A stretch of 64,000 bases of DNA from Mycolicibacterium sp. MU0053 (lineage in GTDB: Bacteria > Actinomycetota > Actinomycetes > Mycobacteriales > Mycobacteriaceae). Each line of letters starts with the position of its first letter. Positions within the stretch are counted from its first letter, which is position 1. Of the stretch, positions 17,469 through 26,733 are shown piece by piece. The translations under genes were made by a program, and so were the position numbers. The stretch spans positions 1,116,001 to 1,180,000 of the forward strand of contig NZ_OY726397.1 of NCBI RefSeq assembly GCF_963378095.1, read 5' to 3'. Below the pieces are notes generated by a model. It searched no databases and was not told the DNA's origin. It was given only the letters and a program-made list of their open reading frames with translations.

Positions 17469-18224
17469 GTGGAGATCAAAGATTCGGTAGCAGTGGTGAC
17501 CGGCGGTGCGTCCGGTCTCGGACTCGCCACCACCAAGCGCCTGCTCGAGCGCGGTGCCTCCGTCGTGGTGATCGACCTCAAGGGCGAGGACGCGGTCAAG
17601 GAACTCGGCGCCCGCGCACGCTTCGTCGAGGCCAACGTCACCGACCCGGAATCGGTGTCGGCCGCGCTGGACGCCGCCGAGGAGATGGGTCCGCTGCGGA
17701 TCAACGTCAACTGCGCAGGTATCGGCAACGCCATCAAGACGCTGAGCAAGAACGGCGCCTTCCCGCTGGACGCCTTCACCACCGTCATCCAGGTGAACCT
17801 GATCGGCACCTTCAACGTGCTGCGCCTCGCCGCCGAGCGGATCGCCAAGACCGAACCCGTCAACGGTGAGGAGCGCGGCGTCATCATCAACACCGCGTCG
17901 GTCGCGGCCTTCGAGGGCCAGATCGGCCAGGCCGCCTACTCGGCGTCCAAGGGCGGCGTCGTCGGCATGACCCTGCCGATCGCGCGCGATCTCTCGCGCG
18001 ATCTGATCCGGGTGTGCACCATCGCCCCCGGCTTGTTCAAGACCCCGCTACTCGGTTCGCTGCCCGAAGAGGCGCAGAAGTCGCTGGGCCAGCAGGTCCC
18101 GCACCCGGCTCGACTGGGGGACCCGGACGAGTACGGCGCTCTCGCGGTCCATATCGTGGAGAACCCCATGCTCAACGGCGAGGTGATCCGCCTCGACGGC
18201 GCCATCCGGATGGCCCCCCGCTAA
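17469..18224 (+). CDS. Short-chain 3-hydroxyacyl-CoA dehydrogenase-like SDR
   Basis: This is a 251-residue classical SDR, closely similar to Rv1144. It has the cofactor motif TGGASGLG (11-18), an NCAG-type motif near residue 80, and the active-site Tyr157-x3-Lys161 in YSASKGG. An aspartate after the second strand (VIDLKG) favours NAD(H). The family includes 17-beta-hydroxysteroid dehydrogenase type 10, which oxidises 2-methyl-3-hydroxyacyl-CoA, fitting with the adjacent Mcr. I choose GTG 17469 because the protein then begins [13 protein letters not shown] with no extra residues, and GAAAGG precedes it. Confidence 0.92.
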   Translation: MEIKDSVAVVTGGASGLGLATTKRLLERGASVVVIDLKGEDAVKELGARARFVEANVTDPESVSAALDAAEEMGPLRINVNCAGIGNAIKTLSKNGAFPLDAFTTVIQVNLIGTFNVLRLAAERIAKTEPVNGEERGVIINTASVAAFEGQIGQAAYSASKGGVVGMTLPIARDLSRDLIRVCTIAPGLFKTPLLGSLPEEAQKSLGQQVPHPARLGDPDEYGALAVHIVENPMLNGEVIRLDGAIRMAPR

Positions 18225-19274
<1,050 letters not shown>

Positions 19275-19290
19275 TCGGACGGCGAAATAC

Positions 19291-19344
19291 GGGACAGGCC
19301 TGAGCCGGGCGGCAACGCTCGCGTCTCAGGCCTGACTCGTCCCG
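19291..19344. terminator. Hairpin after the nitronate monooxygenase gene
   Basis: CAGGCCTGAG (19295-19304) is complementary to CTCAGGCCTG (19325-19334). The pairing can extend through GGGAC and GTCCC with a small bulge. It starts 17 bases after the stop codon and is probably a terminator or an RNA-stabilising structure. Confidence 0.6.
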
Positions 19345-19355
19345 GAGCCAAAAAA

Positions 19356-19391
19356 GCCGATGTCCACCGCGATGGTGGTCATCGGCCTTTT
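19356..19391 (+). terminator. Second, terminator-like hairpin
   Basis: GCCGATG (19356-19362) and an inner CCACC pair with GGTGG and CATCGGC (ending at 19386), with a single T-T mismatch. An A-run precedes the stem and CTTTT follows it, so it looks like an intrinsic terminator. The region 19275-19759 otherwise holds only this, the preceding hairpin, a small ORF on the minus strand and a third structured element. Confidence 0.7.
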
Positions 19392-19464
19392 GGCGTCCGG
19401 CGCGAAGCCGGCACAGTACCGGCGTCCGGACAGCGGACGAAGGTAGCGCCCGTACCGCAGCGAG

Positions 19465-19593
19465 CTAGCTCGCTAGTGGCGGGTGTACCTCGTCGAACTG
19501 CTCCGAGGTGTCGCCCTCGACCAGGAAATCTCCGTGGTAGAGCGCGTCAAAGTCAATCTTGATGACATCAGCGTTGGTGTCGTCGATCCACAT
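19465..19593 (-). CDS. Candidate 42-residue acidic protein
   Basis: An ATG at 19593 opens a 42-codon frame beginning MWIDDTNADVIKIDFDAL and ending EVHPPLAS, with a TAG stop at 19465. The peptide is acidic and lacks the Arg/Ala-rich look of antisense noise. The DNA is clearly less GC-rich than its surroundings, especially just upstream. No signal peptide, membrane helix or Cys is present, and I do not recognise the protein. It could be a small conserved protein or a peptide precursor. No clear ribosome-binding site is visible, which lowers confidence. Confidence 0.5.
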   Translation of the reverse strand: MWIDDTNADVIKIDFDALYHGDFLVEGDTSEQFDEVHPPLAS

Positions 19594-19681
19594 GACACTG
19601 AGCGTATTGATAACTATTAAGGAATCATTGAGTCACGACTCGCAATATCATGGCAATTATTACTCCCGGGTAGGGAAAGCT

Positions 19682-19741
19682 GTGCGCCGTTCGCTCGCCG
19701 GCCCCACGATTCCGCTCGTGGGCGGGGTCCGAGGGGCGCAC
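19682..19741. other. Structured inverted-repeat element
   Basis: GTGCGCC (19682-19688) pairs with GGCGCAC (19735-19741). Nested inside, CCCCACGA pairs with TCGTGGG followed by CGGGG, giving a long imperfect hairpin. It sits between the DoxX gene stop and the candidate 42-residue ORF on the same strand. It could terminate the former or form a leader for the latter. Confidence 0.45.
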
Positions 19742-19759
19742 GCTCGCTAAACGTCAAGG

Positions 19760-20293
19760 TCAGGACCCGGGTGTGGTCAGGTGGATGGGGTTGGTCCCGT
19801 TGAGGAACACCCACGTCGCCACGGCCGCGATGATCGCGACCACCAGCAACGTGATCGAGACCAGGCGCGGCCAGTAGGCCCGCCCCCACAACCATTGGTC
19901 CATCGAGTAGGTGCCCGCCCCGGTGAGCAGCAGCGCGATGGCGCCGAAGCCGATCAGGAACGGCACGTTGAACGGGGCGGACCAAAACGCGGCCGCGGCG
20001 ACGTTGACCGCCCACGCGTCGATCATCGCCGCGGTCACCGCCATCGCCGCCAACGGTGTCAGCAGGCCCAACAACAGACCCACGCCGCCGACCGTTTCGG
20101 CGGTCGTCACCAGGAATGCGGCCAACTCGGGCATCTTCCAGCCGCTCTGTCTCATGCTGTCGACCACGAACCCGTAGTCGAGCGCCTTCTGCAGGCCGGC
20201 CTGCAGGATTGCCGCCCCCACGGCCAACCGCAGTAGCAAAAGTCCCAGATCGCGTCCTGACGTGGAAAAACGGTGATCGAACTCGGTTGTCAT
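19760..20293 (-). CDS. DoxX-family membrane protein, second copy
   Basis: This is a 177-residue, four-helix membrane protein of the DoxX type. It has LLLLRLAVGAAILQAGLQKALDYG at the N-terminus, then LLGLLTPLAAMAV, with the same layout as the protein at 5947-6474. The start is taken at MTTEFDHRF (20293), where the conserved part begins, rather than a longer frame reaching 20368. It diverges from the MmpL operon, and the perfect palindrome at 20401-20415 lies in the shared upstream region, so it may be co-regulated. Function is unknown. Confidence 0.82.
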   Translation of the reverse strand: MTTEFDHRFSTSGRDLGLLLLRLAVGAAILQAGLQKALDYGFVVDSMRQSGWKMPELAAFLVTTAETVGGVGLLLGLLTPLAAMAVTAAMIDAWAVNVAAAAFWSAPFNVPFLIGFGAIALLLTGAGTYSMDQWLWGRAYWPRLVSITLLVVAIIAAVATWVFLNGTNPIHLTTPGS

Positions 20294-20400
20294 GAAAGAA
20301 AAGACTAGAAGCGCGGGAGAAAGTAAGCAGACCCGGCGTCGGCTTCCGCCGGGGACTGCGGCACGCACCCCGTTTGGGCACCGCAGGCTGCCTCCGTTAA

Positions 20401-20415
20401 GTTATCGTCGATAAC
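20401..20415. promoter_or_regulatory. Perfect palindrome, probable TetR operator
   Basis: GTTATCGTCGATAAC has two perfect 7-base arms around one T. It lies in the divergent region between the DoxX gene and the mmpL-tetR-methyltransferase operon. A TetR protein encoded in that operon is the natural candidate to bind it. A possible -10 or -35 overlap was not resolved. Confidence 0.6.
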
Positions 20416-20486
20416 ACACCTGGGGCGCTACAGTGCCGAGGTCAGCGATCGGCGCCGCGGGGGGCCGGCGACGAGAGGGGGTGCCC

Positions 20487-22790
20487 GTGCTGGGCCGAAT
20501 CGCCACCATGGCCATCGCCGCACCGCGGCGCATCATCGCGTTCGCGGTGCTGCTCACGATCTCGGCGGCGGTGTTCGGCGTTCCGGTGGCCAAGAGCCTG
20601 TCCGCGGGCGGCTTCCAGGACCCGACCGCGGAGTCCTCCGCGGCAGCACGGTTGCTCGCCGAGAAGTTCAACCAGGGCGACATGCAACTGGTCTTCACAG
20701 TCGCCGCGCCCGCGGGTGCCGAAAGCCCGGCCGCCCGGGCCGCCGGGTTGGCCGTCGTCGACGCCTTGGAGGCGTCCCCGCACATCGCCAGCGTCACCTC
20801 GACCTGGACCGCGCCGCCGGCGGCCATCGCGGATCTGGTCAGCCGGGACGGCAGTACCGGTCTGATCGTCGCGGGCATCACCGGCGGCGAGAATTACGCG
20901 CAACGCCACGCCCAGGCACTGGTGGATGCCATTACCGAGGACGTGCTGCGGGCGCATCCGGACATCACGGTGACCCCGGGCGGGCAGGCCATGGTCTACT
21001 CCCAGATCACCAAGCAGAGCGAACGCGATCTGCTGCTGATGGAATCGATTGCGATCCCGCTGAGCTTCCTGGTGCTGGTCTGGGTGTTCGGGGGGCTGCT
21101 GGCCGCCGCGTTGCCGATGGCGGTCGGGGCGCTGGCCATCGTGGGGTCGATGGCGGTACTGCGGCTGATCACCCACTTCACCGATGTCTCGATCTTCGCC
21201 CTCAATCTGACGATCGCGCTGGGGCTCGCCCTGGCCATCGACTACACGCTGTTGATCGTCAGCCGGTACCGCGACGAGTTGGCCGACGGCGTACCCGCCG
21301 AACAAGCGCTGGTCCGTACCATGCTGACGGCCGGTCGCACCGTGTTGTTCTCGGCGACCACGGTGGCGCTGTCGATGGCCGCCATGGTGCTGTTCCCGAT
21401 GTACTTCCTCAAGTCGTTCGCCTACGCGGGCATCGCCACCGTCGCGTTCGCCGCGTTCGCCGCGGTCATCGTGGCGCCCGCGGTGATCGTGGTGCTCGGT
21501 CCGCGGCTGAACTCGTTCGACGTGCGGCGCCTGTTCCGGCGGTTGCGCGGCCGCCCGGAGCCGCAGCCGAAGGCCGTCGAGCAGCTGTTCTGGTATCGCT
21601 CGACCAAGTTCGTGATGGGCCGGGCCGTGCCGATCGGGCTCGCCGGCGTCGCGCTCCTGCTGCTCGCCGGTGCGCCGTTCCTCGGGGTGAAGTGGGGATT
21701 CCCCGACGATCGCGTGTTGCCCAAGGGGGCCTCGGCCCATCAGGTCGGCGACGAGTTGCGCGACGACTTCGCCAACAACTCCGACACCGCCGTCACCGTC
21801 GTCGTGCCCGACGCCACGGGGCTGGCGCCGGCCGACTTCGACCGCTACGCCGCGGAACTGTCCCGGGTCACCGATGTCGCGGCGGTGACGGCGCCGACGG
21901 GCACGTTCGTCGCGGGCGCCCGGGTCGGGCCGCCGGCGGGGGCCACCGGAATGGCCGACGGCAGTGCATTTTTGACCGTGGCCAGCGACGTGCCGCTGTT
22001 CTCCGATACCTCGGAGAATCAGCTCGACGCGCTGCACGCGGTGGCCGGACCGGGCGATCGGGACGTGCAGTTGACCGGCATCGCGCAGATCAACCGCGAC
22101 AGTGTCAGCGCGATCACCTCCCGGCTGCCGTTGGTGCTCGGCGTCATCGCCGCCATCACCTTTGTGCTGCTGTTCCTGTTGACCGGCAGTGTCGTCCTTC
22201 CGCTGAAAGCCCTTGTCCTCAATGTCCTTTCGCTGACCGCGGCATTTGGTGCGCTGGTATGGATTTTCCAGGACGGCCACCTCGGGGCGTTCGGGACCAC
22301 CCCCACCGGCACGTTGGTGGCCAACATGCCGGTGCTGCTGTTCTGCATCGCCTTCGGGCTCGCGATGGACTACGAGGTGTTCCTGATTTCGCGGATCCGG
22401 GAGTTCTGGCTGGCCAGCGGTCGGACTCGGGCCGACAACGACCAGAGCGTCGCACTGGGCCTGGCCCGCACCGGGCGGGTCATCACGGCCGCCGCGCTGG
22501 TGATGTCGATCTCGTTCGCCGCACTGATCGCGGCGCAGGTGTCGTTCATGCGGATGTTCGGGCTCGGCCTGACCCTGGCCGTGCTGGTCGACGCGACGCT
22601 GGTCCGGATGGTGCTCGTCCCGTCGTTCATGCACGTGCTCGGCAGATGGAACTGGTGGGCGCCAAAGCCGTTGGTGCGCCTGCATGACCGCGTCGGCATC
22701 AGCGAGTCCGGCGACCTGTCGACGGTGGGCGCCGGGCGCTCCGCTGACGCCGACGGGGACACCAAGACGACCGGCGCGGGAGCTGGATGA
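20487..22790 (+). CDS. MmpL/RND-family membrane transporter
   Basis: This is a roughly 767-residue MmpL-type transporter with two repeats, each an N-terminal helix plus a periplasmic domain followed by a helical bundle. The family's Asp-Tyr pairs are present as AIDYTLLIVSRYRDE in the first half and LAMDYEVFLISRIREF in the second; these residues carry protons. It is shorter than lipid-exporting MmpL3-type proteins and lacks the long cytosolic tail. The GTG at 20487 (VLGRIATMAIAAP) has GAGGGGG at the right spacing; GTGs at 20481 and 20433 are alternatives. It overlaps the TetR gene by 4 bases, so export is probably controlled by that regulator. Confidence 0.9.
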   Translation: MLGRIATMAIAAPRRIIAFAVLLTISAAVFGVPVAKSLSAGGFQDPTAESSAAARLLAEKFNQGDMQLVFTVAAPAGAESPAARAAGLAVVDALEASPHIASVTSTWTAPPAAIADLVSRDGSTGLIVAGITGGENYAQRHAQALVDAITEDVLRAHPDITVTPGGQAMVYSQITKQSERDLLLMESIAIPLSFLVLVWVFGGLLAAALPMAVGALAIVGSMAVLRLITHFTDVSIFALNLTIALGLALAIDYTLLIVSRYRDELADGVPAEQALVRTMLTAGRTVLFSATTVALSMAAMVLFPMYFLKSFAYAGIATVAFAAFAAVIVAPAVIVVLGPRLNSFDVRRLFRRLRGRPEPQPKAVEQLFWYRSTKFVMGRAVPIGLAGVALLLLAGAPFLGVKWGFPDDRVLPKGASAHQVGDELRDDFANNSDTAVTVVVPDATGLAPADFDRYAAELSRVTDVAAVTAPTGTFVAGARVGPPAGATGMADGSAFLTVASDVPLFSDTSENQLDALHAVAGPGDRDVQLTGIAQINRDSVSAITSRLPLVLGVIAAITFVLLFLLTGSVVLPLKALVLNVLSLTAAFGALVWIFQDGHLGAFGTTPTGTLVANMPVLLFCIAFGLAMDYEVFLISRIREFWLASGRTRADNDQSVALGLARTGRVITAAALVMSISFAALIAAQVSFMRMFGLGLTLAVLVDATLVRMVLVPSFMHVLGRWNWWAPKPLVRLHDRVGISESGDLSTVGAGRSADADGDTKTTGAGAG

Positions 22791-23479
22791 GCAGGCCATC
22801 GCTGGAACGCCGTCGACGCGCCCCGCGCGGGTCGGGGGAACAGCTGCGCGTCGAAATCCTCGACGCGGCCACCGAATTGCTGCTTCGCACCGGCAACGCC
22901 AAGGACGTCTCGATCCGGGCGGTCGCGCGGCGCGTCGGGGTGACCTCGCCGTCGATCTACCTGCACTTCGCCGACAAGGATGCGCTGCTTGAGGCGGTGT
23001 GTGCGCGCTACTTCGAAGCGCTGCACGATGAAATGCAGCAGGCCGCCCAGGACCAGCCGACCACGCTGGCGGCGCTGCGGGCCCAGGGCCTGGCCTATGT
23101 CCGCTTCGCCACCGCGACCCCGGAGCTCTACCGCATCGCGACGATGGGCGAGGGCCGCCAGGGCAGCGACGTGGACGCCACGCTGAACTCCTCGGCGTTC
23201 GCCCACCTGCGCGGCTCCGTCGAGACGCTGATGGCCGAGGGGCTGTACCCGTCGGGCGATCCGACCCCGCTGACGCTCGAATTGTGGGCCGCCGCCCACG
23301 GGGTGGCCGCCATGCTGATCGCCAAGCCGTATCTGCCGTTCGGCGATGCGACGGCATTCGCCGACAACGTGCTGCGGGCGGTGTGCACCGGGCACATGAC
23401 GCTCGGGATCGTCGGCCCCGACGCCGGCCCAGAGGAAATGATCAGCTGGTTGTTCGACAACAAAGGAGTACATCGATGA
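22787..23479 (+). CDS. TetR-family transcriptional regulator
   Basis: This is a 230-residue TetR protein. The N-terminal HTH (about residues 20-66) reads ILDAATELLLRTGNAKDVSIRAVARRVGVTSPSIYLHFADKDAL, described here only by its helix-turn-helix: VSIRAVARRVGV and SPSIYLHF are the two recognition segments. The remaining residues form a C-terminal ligand domain typical of WHG-type TetR proteins. It is translationally coupled to the MmpL gene before it and the methyltransferase after it (ATGA at both ends). Autoregulation through the GTTATCG palindrome at 20401 is the simplest hypothesis; the inducer is probably the exported compound. Confidence 0.9.
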   Translation: MSRPSLERRRRAPRGSGEQLRVEILDAATELLLRTGNAKDVSIRAVARRVGVTSPSIYLHFADKDALLEAVCARYFEALHDEMQQAAQDQPTTLAALRAQGLAYVRFATATPELYRIATMGEGRQGSDVDATLNSSAFAHLRGSVETLMAEGLYPSGDPTPLTLELWAAAHGVAAMLIAKPYLPFGDATAFADNVLRAVCTGHMTLGIVGPDAGPEEMISWLFDNKGVHR

Positions 23480-24120
23480 CGGCATCGCAGGGCCAACTCT
23501 CGCATCCGCTGTTCGCTCGGCTGTGGACGGTGATGTCAGCGCACGAAACCGAGGATTTGACCCGGATGCGACAAGCCAACCTGGCCGGTCTCACCGGCCG
23601 GGTGCTCGAGGTCGGCGCCGGCACCGGCACCAACTTTGCGCACTACCCCGACACCGTGACGCAGGTGGTCGCGGTGGAACCCGAGGTGCATCTGGTCGAC
23701 CACGCCAAGGCGGCCGCGGCCGCCGCACCGGTCCCGGTCACTGTCCACGGGCAGGCCGTCGAGACGCTGGCCGACCCCGAACCGTTCGACGCCGTGGTCT
23801 GTTCCCTGGTGTTGTGCACGGTGGCCGAGCCCGACGGGGTGCTGGCCCAGCTGTTCTCCCAGTTGCGTCCCGGTGGCGAACTGCGCTATCTGGAACACAT
23901 CGCCAGTGAAGGTTGGCGCGGTCGACTGCAGCGGTTCGCCGACGCGACGGTGTGGCCGCGGATTTCCGGCAACTGCCACAGTCACCGCCACACCGAACAG
24001 TCCATCCGCGCAGCCGGTTTCACAATCGAGACCGCGCGGCGGGAGTGGACCCTGCCGAGCTGGGTACCGCTTCCGGTGGCCGAGTTCGCGCTGGGGCGCG
24101 CGGTCAGGCCGACAACCTAG
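23476..24120 (+). CDS. Class I SAM-dependent methyltransferase
   Basis: This is a 214-residue methyltransferase. Motif I is VLEVGAGTGTNF (about 43-54), the acidic residue binding the ribose is in VAVEPEVH, and the LRPGGELRYLEH segment closes the core sheet. The layout matches small methyltransferase type 11 proteins of actinobacteria. The ATG at 23476 has AAAGGAG upstream and overlaps the TetR stop. Being the third gene of the mmpL-tetR unit, it may modify the compound that MmpL exports or detoxify it. The substrate is unknown. Confidence 0.85.
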   Translation: MTASQGQLSHPLFARLWTVMSAHETEDLTRMRQANLAGLTGRVLEVGAGTGTNFAHYPDTVTQVVAVEPEVHLVDHAKAAAAAAPVPVTVHGQAVETLADPEPFDAVVCSLVLCTVAEPDGVLAQLFSQLRPGGELRYLEHIASEGWRGRLQRFADATVWPRISGNCHSHRHTEQSIRAAGFTIETARREWTLPSWVPLPVAEFALGRAVRPTT

Positions 24121-24273
24121 GCCTCGTCCGCACGTGCGTGGGGCCGCGGCTGGCGTCGCTCTCACTTCGAGATTGCATTCTCGGCGACGAGGTTGTCATC
24201 AGGGCGGGATCTCGTGGGAATCTCCGCCGCCACGGCAAAGTGAAGGCCATCAGCTCAGTCTCAACGCCGACGG

Positions 24274-24999
24274 CTACTTTTTCAGCAGGCTCGGTAGCTG
24301 CTGCAGCAGCGTGGGCAGCGCCGTGCTGGCGCTTTCGCGCAGCGACACCGTGGCATCGCCGGACAGCGGCGTGGGATCCGGGTTGACCTCCACCACCACG
24401 GTGCCCTGGGCCAGCGCCATCTCGGGCAACCCGGCCGCCGGGTACACCACCCCCGAGGTTCCGACCACCACCAGCAGGTCGGCATCCCGCACCGCCGACA
24501 CCGAGGCTTCCCACGGCTCGTCGGGCAGCGGTTCGCCGAACCAGACGATGTCGGGGCGGATCAGTCCGCCGCAGTCGCACTGCGGGGGTTCGGCCTCCAA
24601 CCGCGGTTCGGGCATGTCCGGCAGTTCGCCGGTGTAGGCCGAATTGCAGTTGTCGCAGCGAAATTCGAACAGGCTGCCGTGCAGGTGGTGGACCGCGCTG
24701 CTGCCGGCCCGTTCATGCAGGTTGTCGACGTTCTGGGTGACCACCGAGACGTCGGCGATCCCGGCGATGCGTTCCCAGTCGGCCACCGCGCGGTGGCCGT
24801 CGTTGGGATCCACGCGTTGCACGAGGTGGTGGCGCCACAGGTACCAGGCCCACACCCGCTCCGGGTGGTCGATCCAGCCCTGCGTGCTCGACAGTTCGTA
24901 GGGGTCGAACTTGGCCCACAAGCCGTTCTTGTCATCACGGAACGTCGGCACCCCGCTTTCGGCGGAAATGCCGGCCCCGGTCAGAACTGCAATGCGCAC
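24274..24999 (-). CDS. NAD-dependent protein deacylase (sirtuin)
   Basis: This is a 241-residue SIR2-family protein matching the position of Rv1151c. It shows [14 protein letters not shown] (NAD-binding), [11 protein letters not shown], the catalytic His in HLHGSLF, and a zinc site with CDNC and CDCGG. These enzymes remove acetyl or longer acyl groups from lysines using NAD. In mycobacteria the enzyme acts on acetyl-CoA synthetase and other metabolic enzymes. It diverges from the GntR gene with about 38 bases between start codons. Confidence 0.93.
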   Translation of the reverse strand: MRIAVLTGAGISAESGVPTFRDDKNGLWAKFDPYELSSTQGWIDHPERVWAWYLWRHHLVQRVDPNDGHRAVADWERIAGIADVSVVTQNVDNLHERAGSSAVHHLHGSLFEFRCDNCNSAYTGELPDMPEPRLEAEPPQCDCGGLIRPDIVWFGEPLPDEPWEASVSAVRDADLLVVVGTSGVVYPAAGLPEMALAQGTVVVEVNPDPTPLSGDATVSLRESASTALPTLLQQLPSLLKK

Positions 25000-25037
25000 C
25001 CCACCAAACTAGCGGGCCGTCAGCAATACTGGACAAC

Positions 25038-25400
25038 GTGGAGTTGGGGGAATGGCTCAAGGTCGACGCGCGCGCGGGAACGCCGCTGTTCGACCAGTTG
25101 CGCTCACAGATCATCGATGGCATCCGCAACGGCCGCCTGGCGCCGGGCACCCGGTTGCCGACGGTGCGGGAACTGGCCGGACAGCTGGGCCTGGCCGTCA
25201 ATACCGTCGCACGGGCCTATCGCGAACTCGAGGGCGCGGGTCTGCTCGAAACGCGGGGTCGGTTCGGGACATTCGTGGCACGCGCCGACCCGGCCGACGC
25301 CGCGATGGCCGCGGCCGCGCGCACGTACGCCGAGGCGGCCCGCGCGCTGGGCATGGGGCGCGCCGAGGCAATTCGCTACCTGGAAGCCGCGTTGGACTGA
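25038..25400 (+). CDS. GntR-family regulator, YtrA type
   Basis: This is a 120-residue protein with an N-terminal winged [22 protein letters not shown], then [26 protein letters not shown] short C-terminal helical part follows, as in the YtrA/YhcF subfamily, which lacks a large effector domain. It occupies the position of Rv1152, next to the sirtuin. Such regulators often control neighbouring transport genes; no ABC genes are present here, so the target is unclear. Its last 25 bases overlap the end of the convergent PucR-type gene. Confidence 0.9.
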   Translation: MELGEWLKVDARAGTPLFDQLRSQIIDGIRNGRLAPGTRLPTVRELAGQLGLAVNTVARAYRELEGAGLLETRGRFGTFVARADPADAAMAAAARTYAEAARALGMGRAEAIRYLEAALD

Positions 25401-26611
25401 GGGTTGCGCCAGCGCACCGCCTCGAGCGCGACCGCCACCTGCACGCTGCGCTCGAGCAACGGACGGGGCAGCAACGTATCGGCGCGGGCGAGCCGCCGCA
25501 GCAGGGTATTTCGGTGCAAGAACAGGCGCTGGGCCGCGCGGGAGGCGTTGCAACCCGCGGTCACGAACGTGCGCACGGTGTTCTGAAGTTCGGGCTCGGC
25601 GAACTCGAGATCGCCCAGCACCCGGCTGATGAACGCGTTGGCGCGGTCGGCGTCCAAGGTCAGGATCGCGACGTGTTCGATGTCGCCGAACAGCGCGATG
25701 CGTTGCGGTGAGTCCAGCCGGGTCATCATCTGCTGGGTGGTGATCGCGCCGAAGTGACTGCGGCGAAAACCCTCCAGGCCCTCACCGGGAACGCCGACCG
25801 CGACATGGATCTGTGGCATCGAGTGCAGTGCCGCCCGTAGCTCGTCGGCGTCGAGCGTGCTGCGCCCGGGCGCCCACACCCATCGGGTGGCGCTGCTGGC
25901 CAGCACGCTGAGCACCTGGTCGCCGCCCGTGGCCCGGCCGAAGGCCTCGCCGGCCCGGTCGAGGTCGCCCAGGTCGGCCGCGGGGTCGGCGCTCCACAGC
26001 ACGGCCGCGGTGTGCGTGCCGGTCAGGGCGTAGCCCAGCCGACCCTCGGCCCGGGATCGGGTGATGGGGGCGCCGTCGAGAATCAACGAGACGGTCTCGC
26101 GGCGCGTGGCATGGGTGCCGCGGGTGAGTTCGTCACGCTCGGAATCGATCTGGGCGGCAATGGCGGCCAGCGTCGCATCGATGAAGGCGCCGATCGACCG
26201 GGAACACACGTCCAGCAACTCGTGCAGTTCGGCGGGTTCGGTGGTCAGTTCGAACGCGATTTCCATGAACCGTCGCCACGCCACCCCCTGCCCCACCCGA
26301 TAGGCGTCGAGGGCGTAGGCGTCGAACCCGCGGCGGACCAGTTCGCGGGCGATCCCCATCGGTTCGGGACCGGTGTTGGGCGGGACCGGGGCGCCCGGAT
26401 CACGCAGGTTGGCGGTCGCCCAGAACAGCAGATTGGCCCGGTTGCTGCGACTGACGGCCGCGGCGAGTTCGGGGTCGACGCCGATCGTCGGGTGCGCACC
26501 CAGCACCGCGGTGTCGAGTTCGTGCAGCCATTCGGGGTCCGGGTCCAGCACCAGGTGTGCCGATTGCCGGATCAGTTCGCGCACCCGCGCGGACGGCATG
26601 GCCCAGGACAT
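25376..26611 (-). CDS. PucR/CdaR-type transcriptional regulator
   Basis: This is a 411-residue regulator. The C-terminal HTH (about 360-405) contains [20 protein letters not shown], the hallmark of PucR C-terminal domains, preceded by a GGDEF-like regulatory region and an N-terminal RsbRD-like helical domain. It diverges from a Baeyer-Villiger-type monooxygenase gene and is likely to control it. A palindrome (26668-26681) lies between them. The gene overlaps the end of the GntR gene on the opposite strand by 25 bases. Confidence 0.88.
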   Translation of the reverse strand: MSWAMPSARVRELIRQSAHLVLDPDPEWLHELDTAVLGAHPTIGVDPELAAAVSRSNRANLLFWATANLRDPGAPVPPNTGPEPMGIARELVRRGFDAYALDAYRVGQGVAWRRFMEIAFELTTEPAELHELLDVCSRSIGAFIDATLAAIAAQIDSERDELTRGTHATRRETVSLILDGAPITRSRAEGRLGYALTGTHTAAVLWSADPAADLGDLDRAGEAFGRATGGDQVLSVLASSATRWVWAPGRSTLDADELRAALHSMPQIHVAVGVPGEGLEGFRRSHFGAITTQQMMTRLDSPQRIALFGDIEHVAILTLDADRANAFISRVLGDLEFAEPELQNTVRTFVTAGCNASRAAQRLFLHRNTLLRRLARADTLLPRPLLERSVQVAVALEAVRWRNPQSNAASR

Positions 26612-26667
26612 GGACTCATGATAGGTGCACTATGCCCCATCGGCAGAGAATCGCGCTGCATATTGAC

Positions 26668-26681
26668 CTCGCCAAGGCGAG
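26668..26681. promoter_or_regulatory. Palindrome in pucR-monooxygenase promoter region
   Basis: CTCGCCAAGGCGAG is a 6+6 inverted repeat with an AA centre. It is located 56 bases from the regulator start and 52 bases from the monooxygenase start, so it could be an operator for the PucR-type protein. Confidence 0.35.
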
Positions 26682-26733
26682 TCCCGAACGAGACGATGGT
26701 CACATTGCTTCGTTCGGACCGTCAGGAGCCATC

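Noticed and set aside
20442..23357. A long antisense open frame opposite the MmpL and TetR genes
   Set aside because: The product is low-complexity Arg/His/Gln-rich, with no domain, while the sense frames carry clear family motifs.
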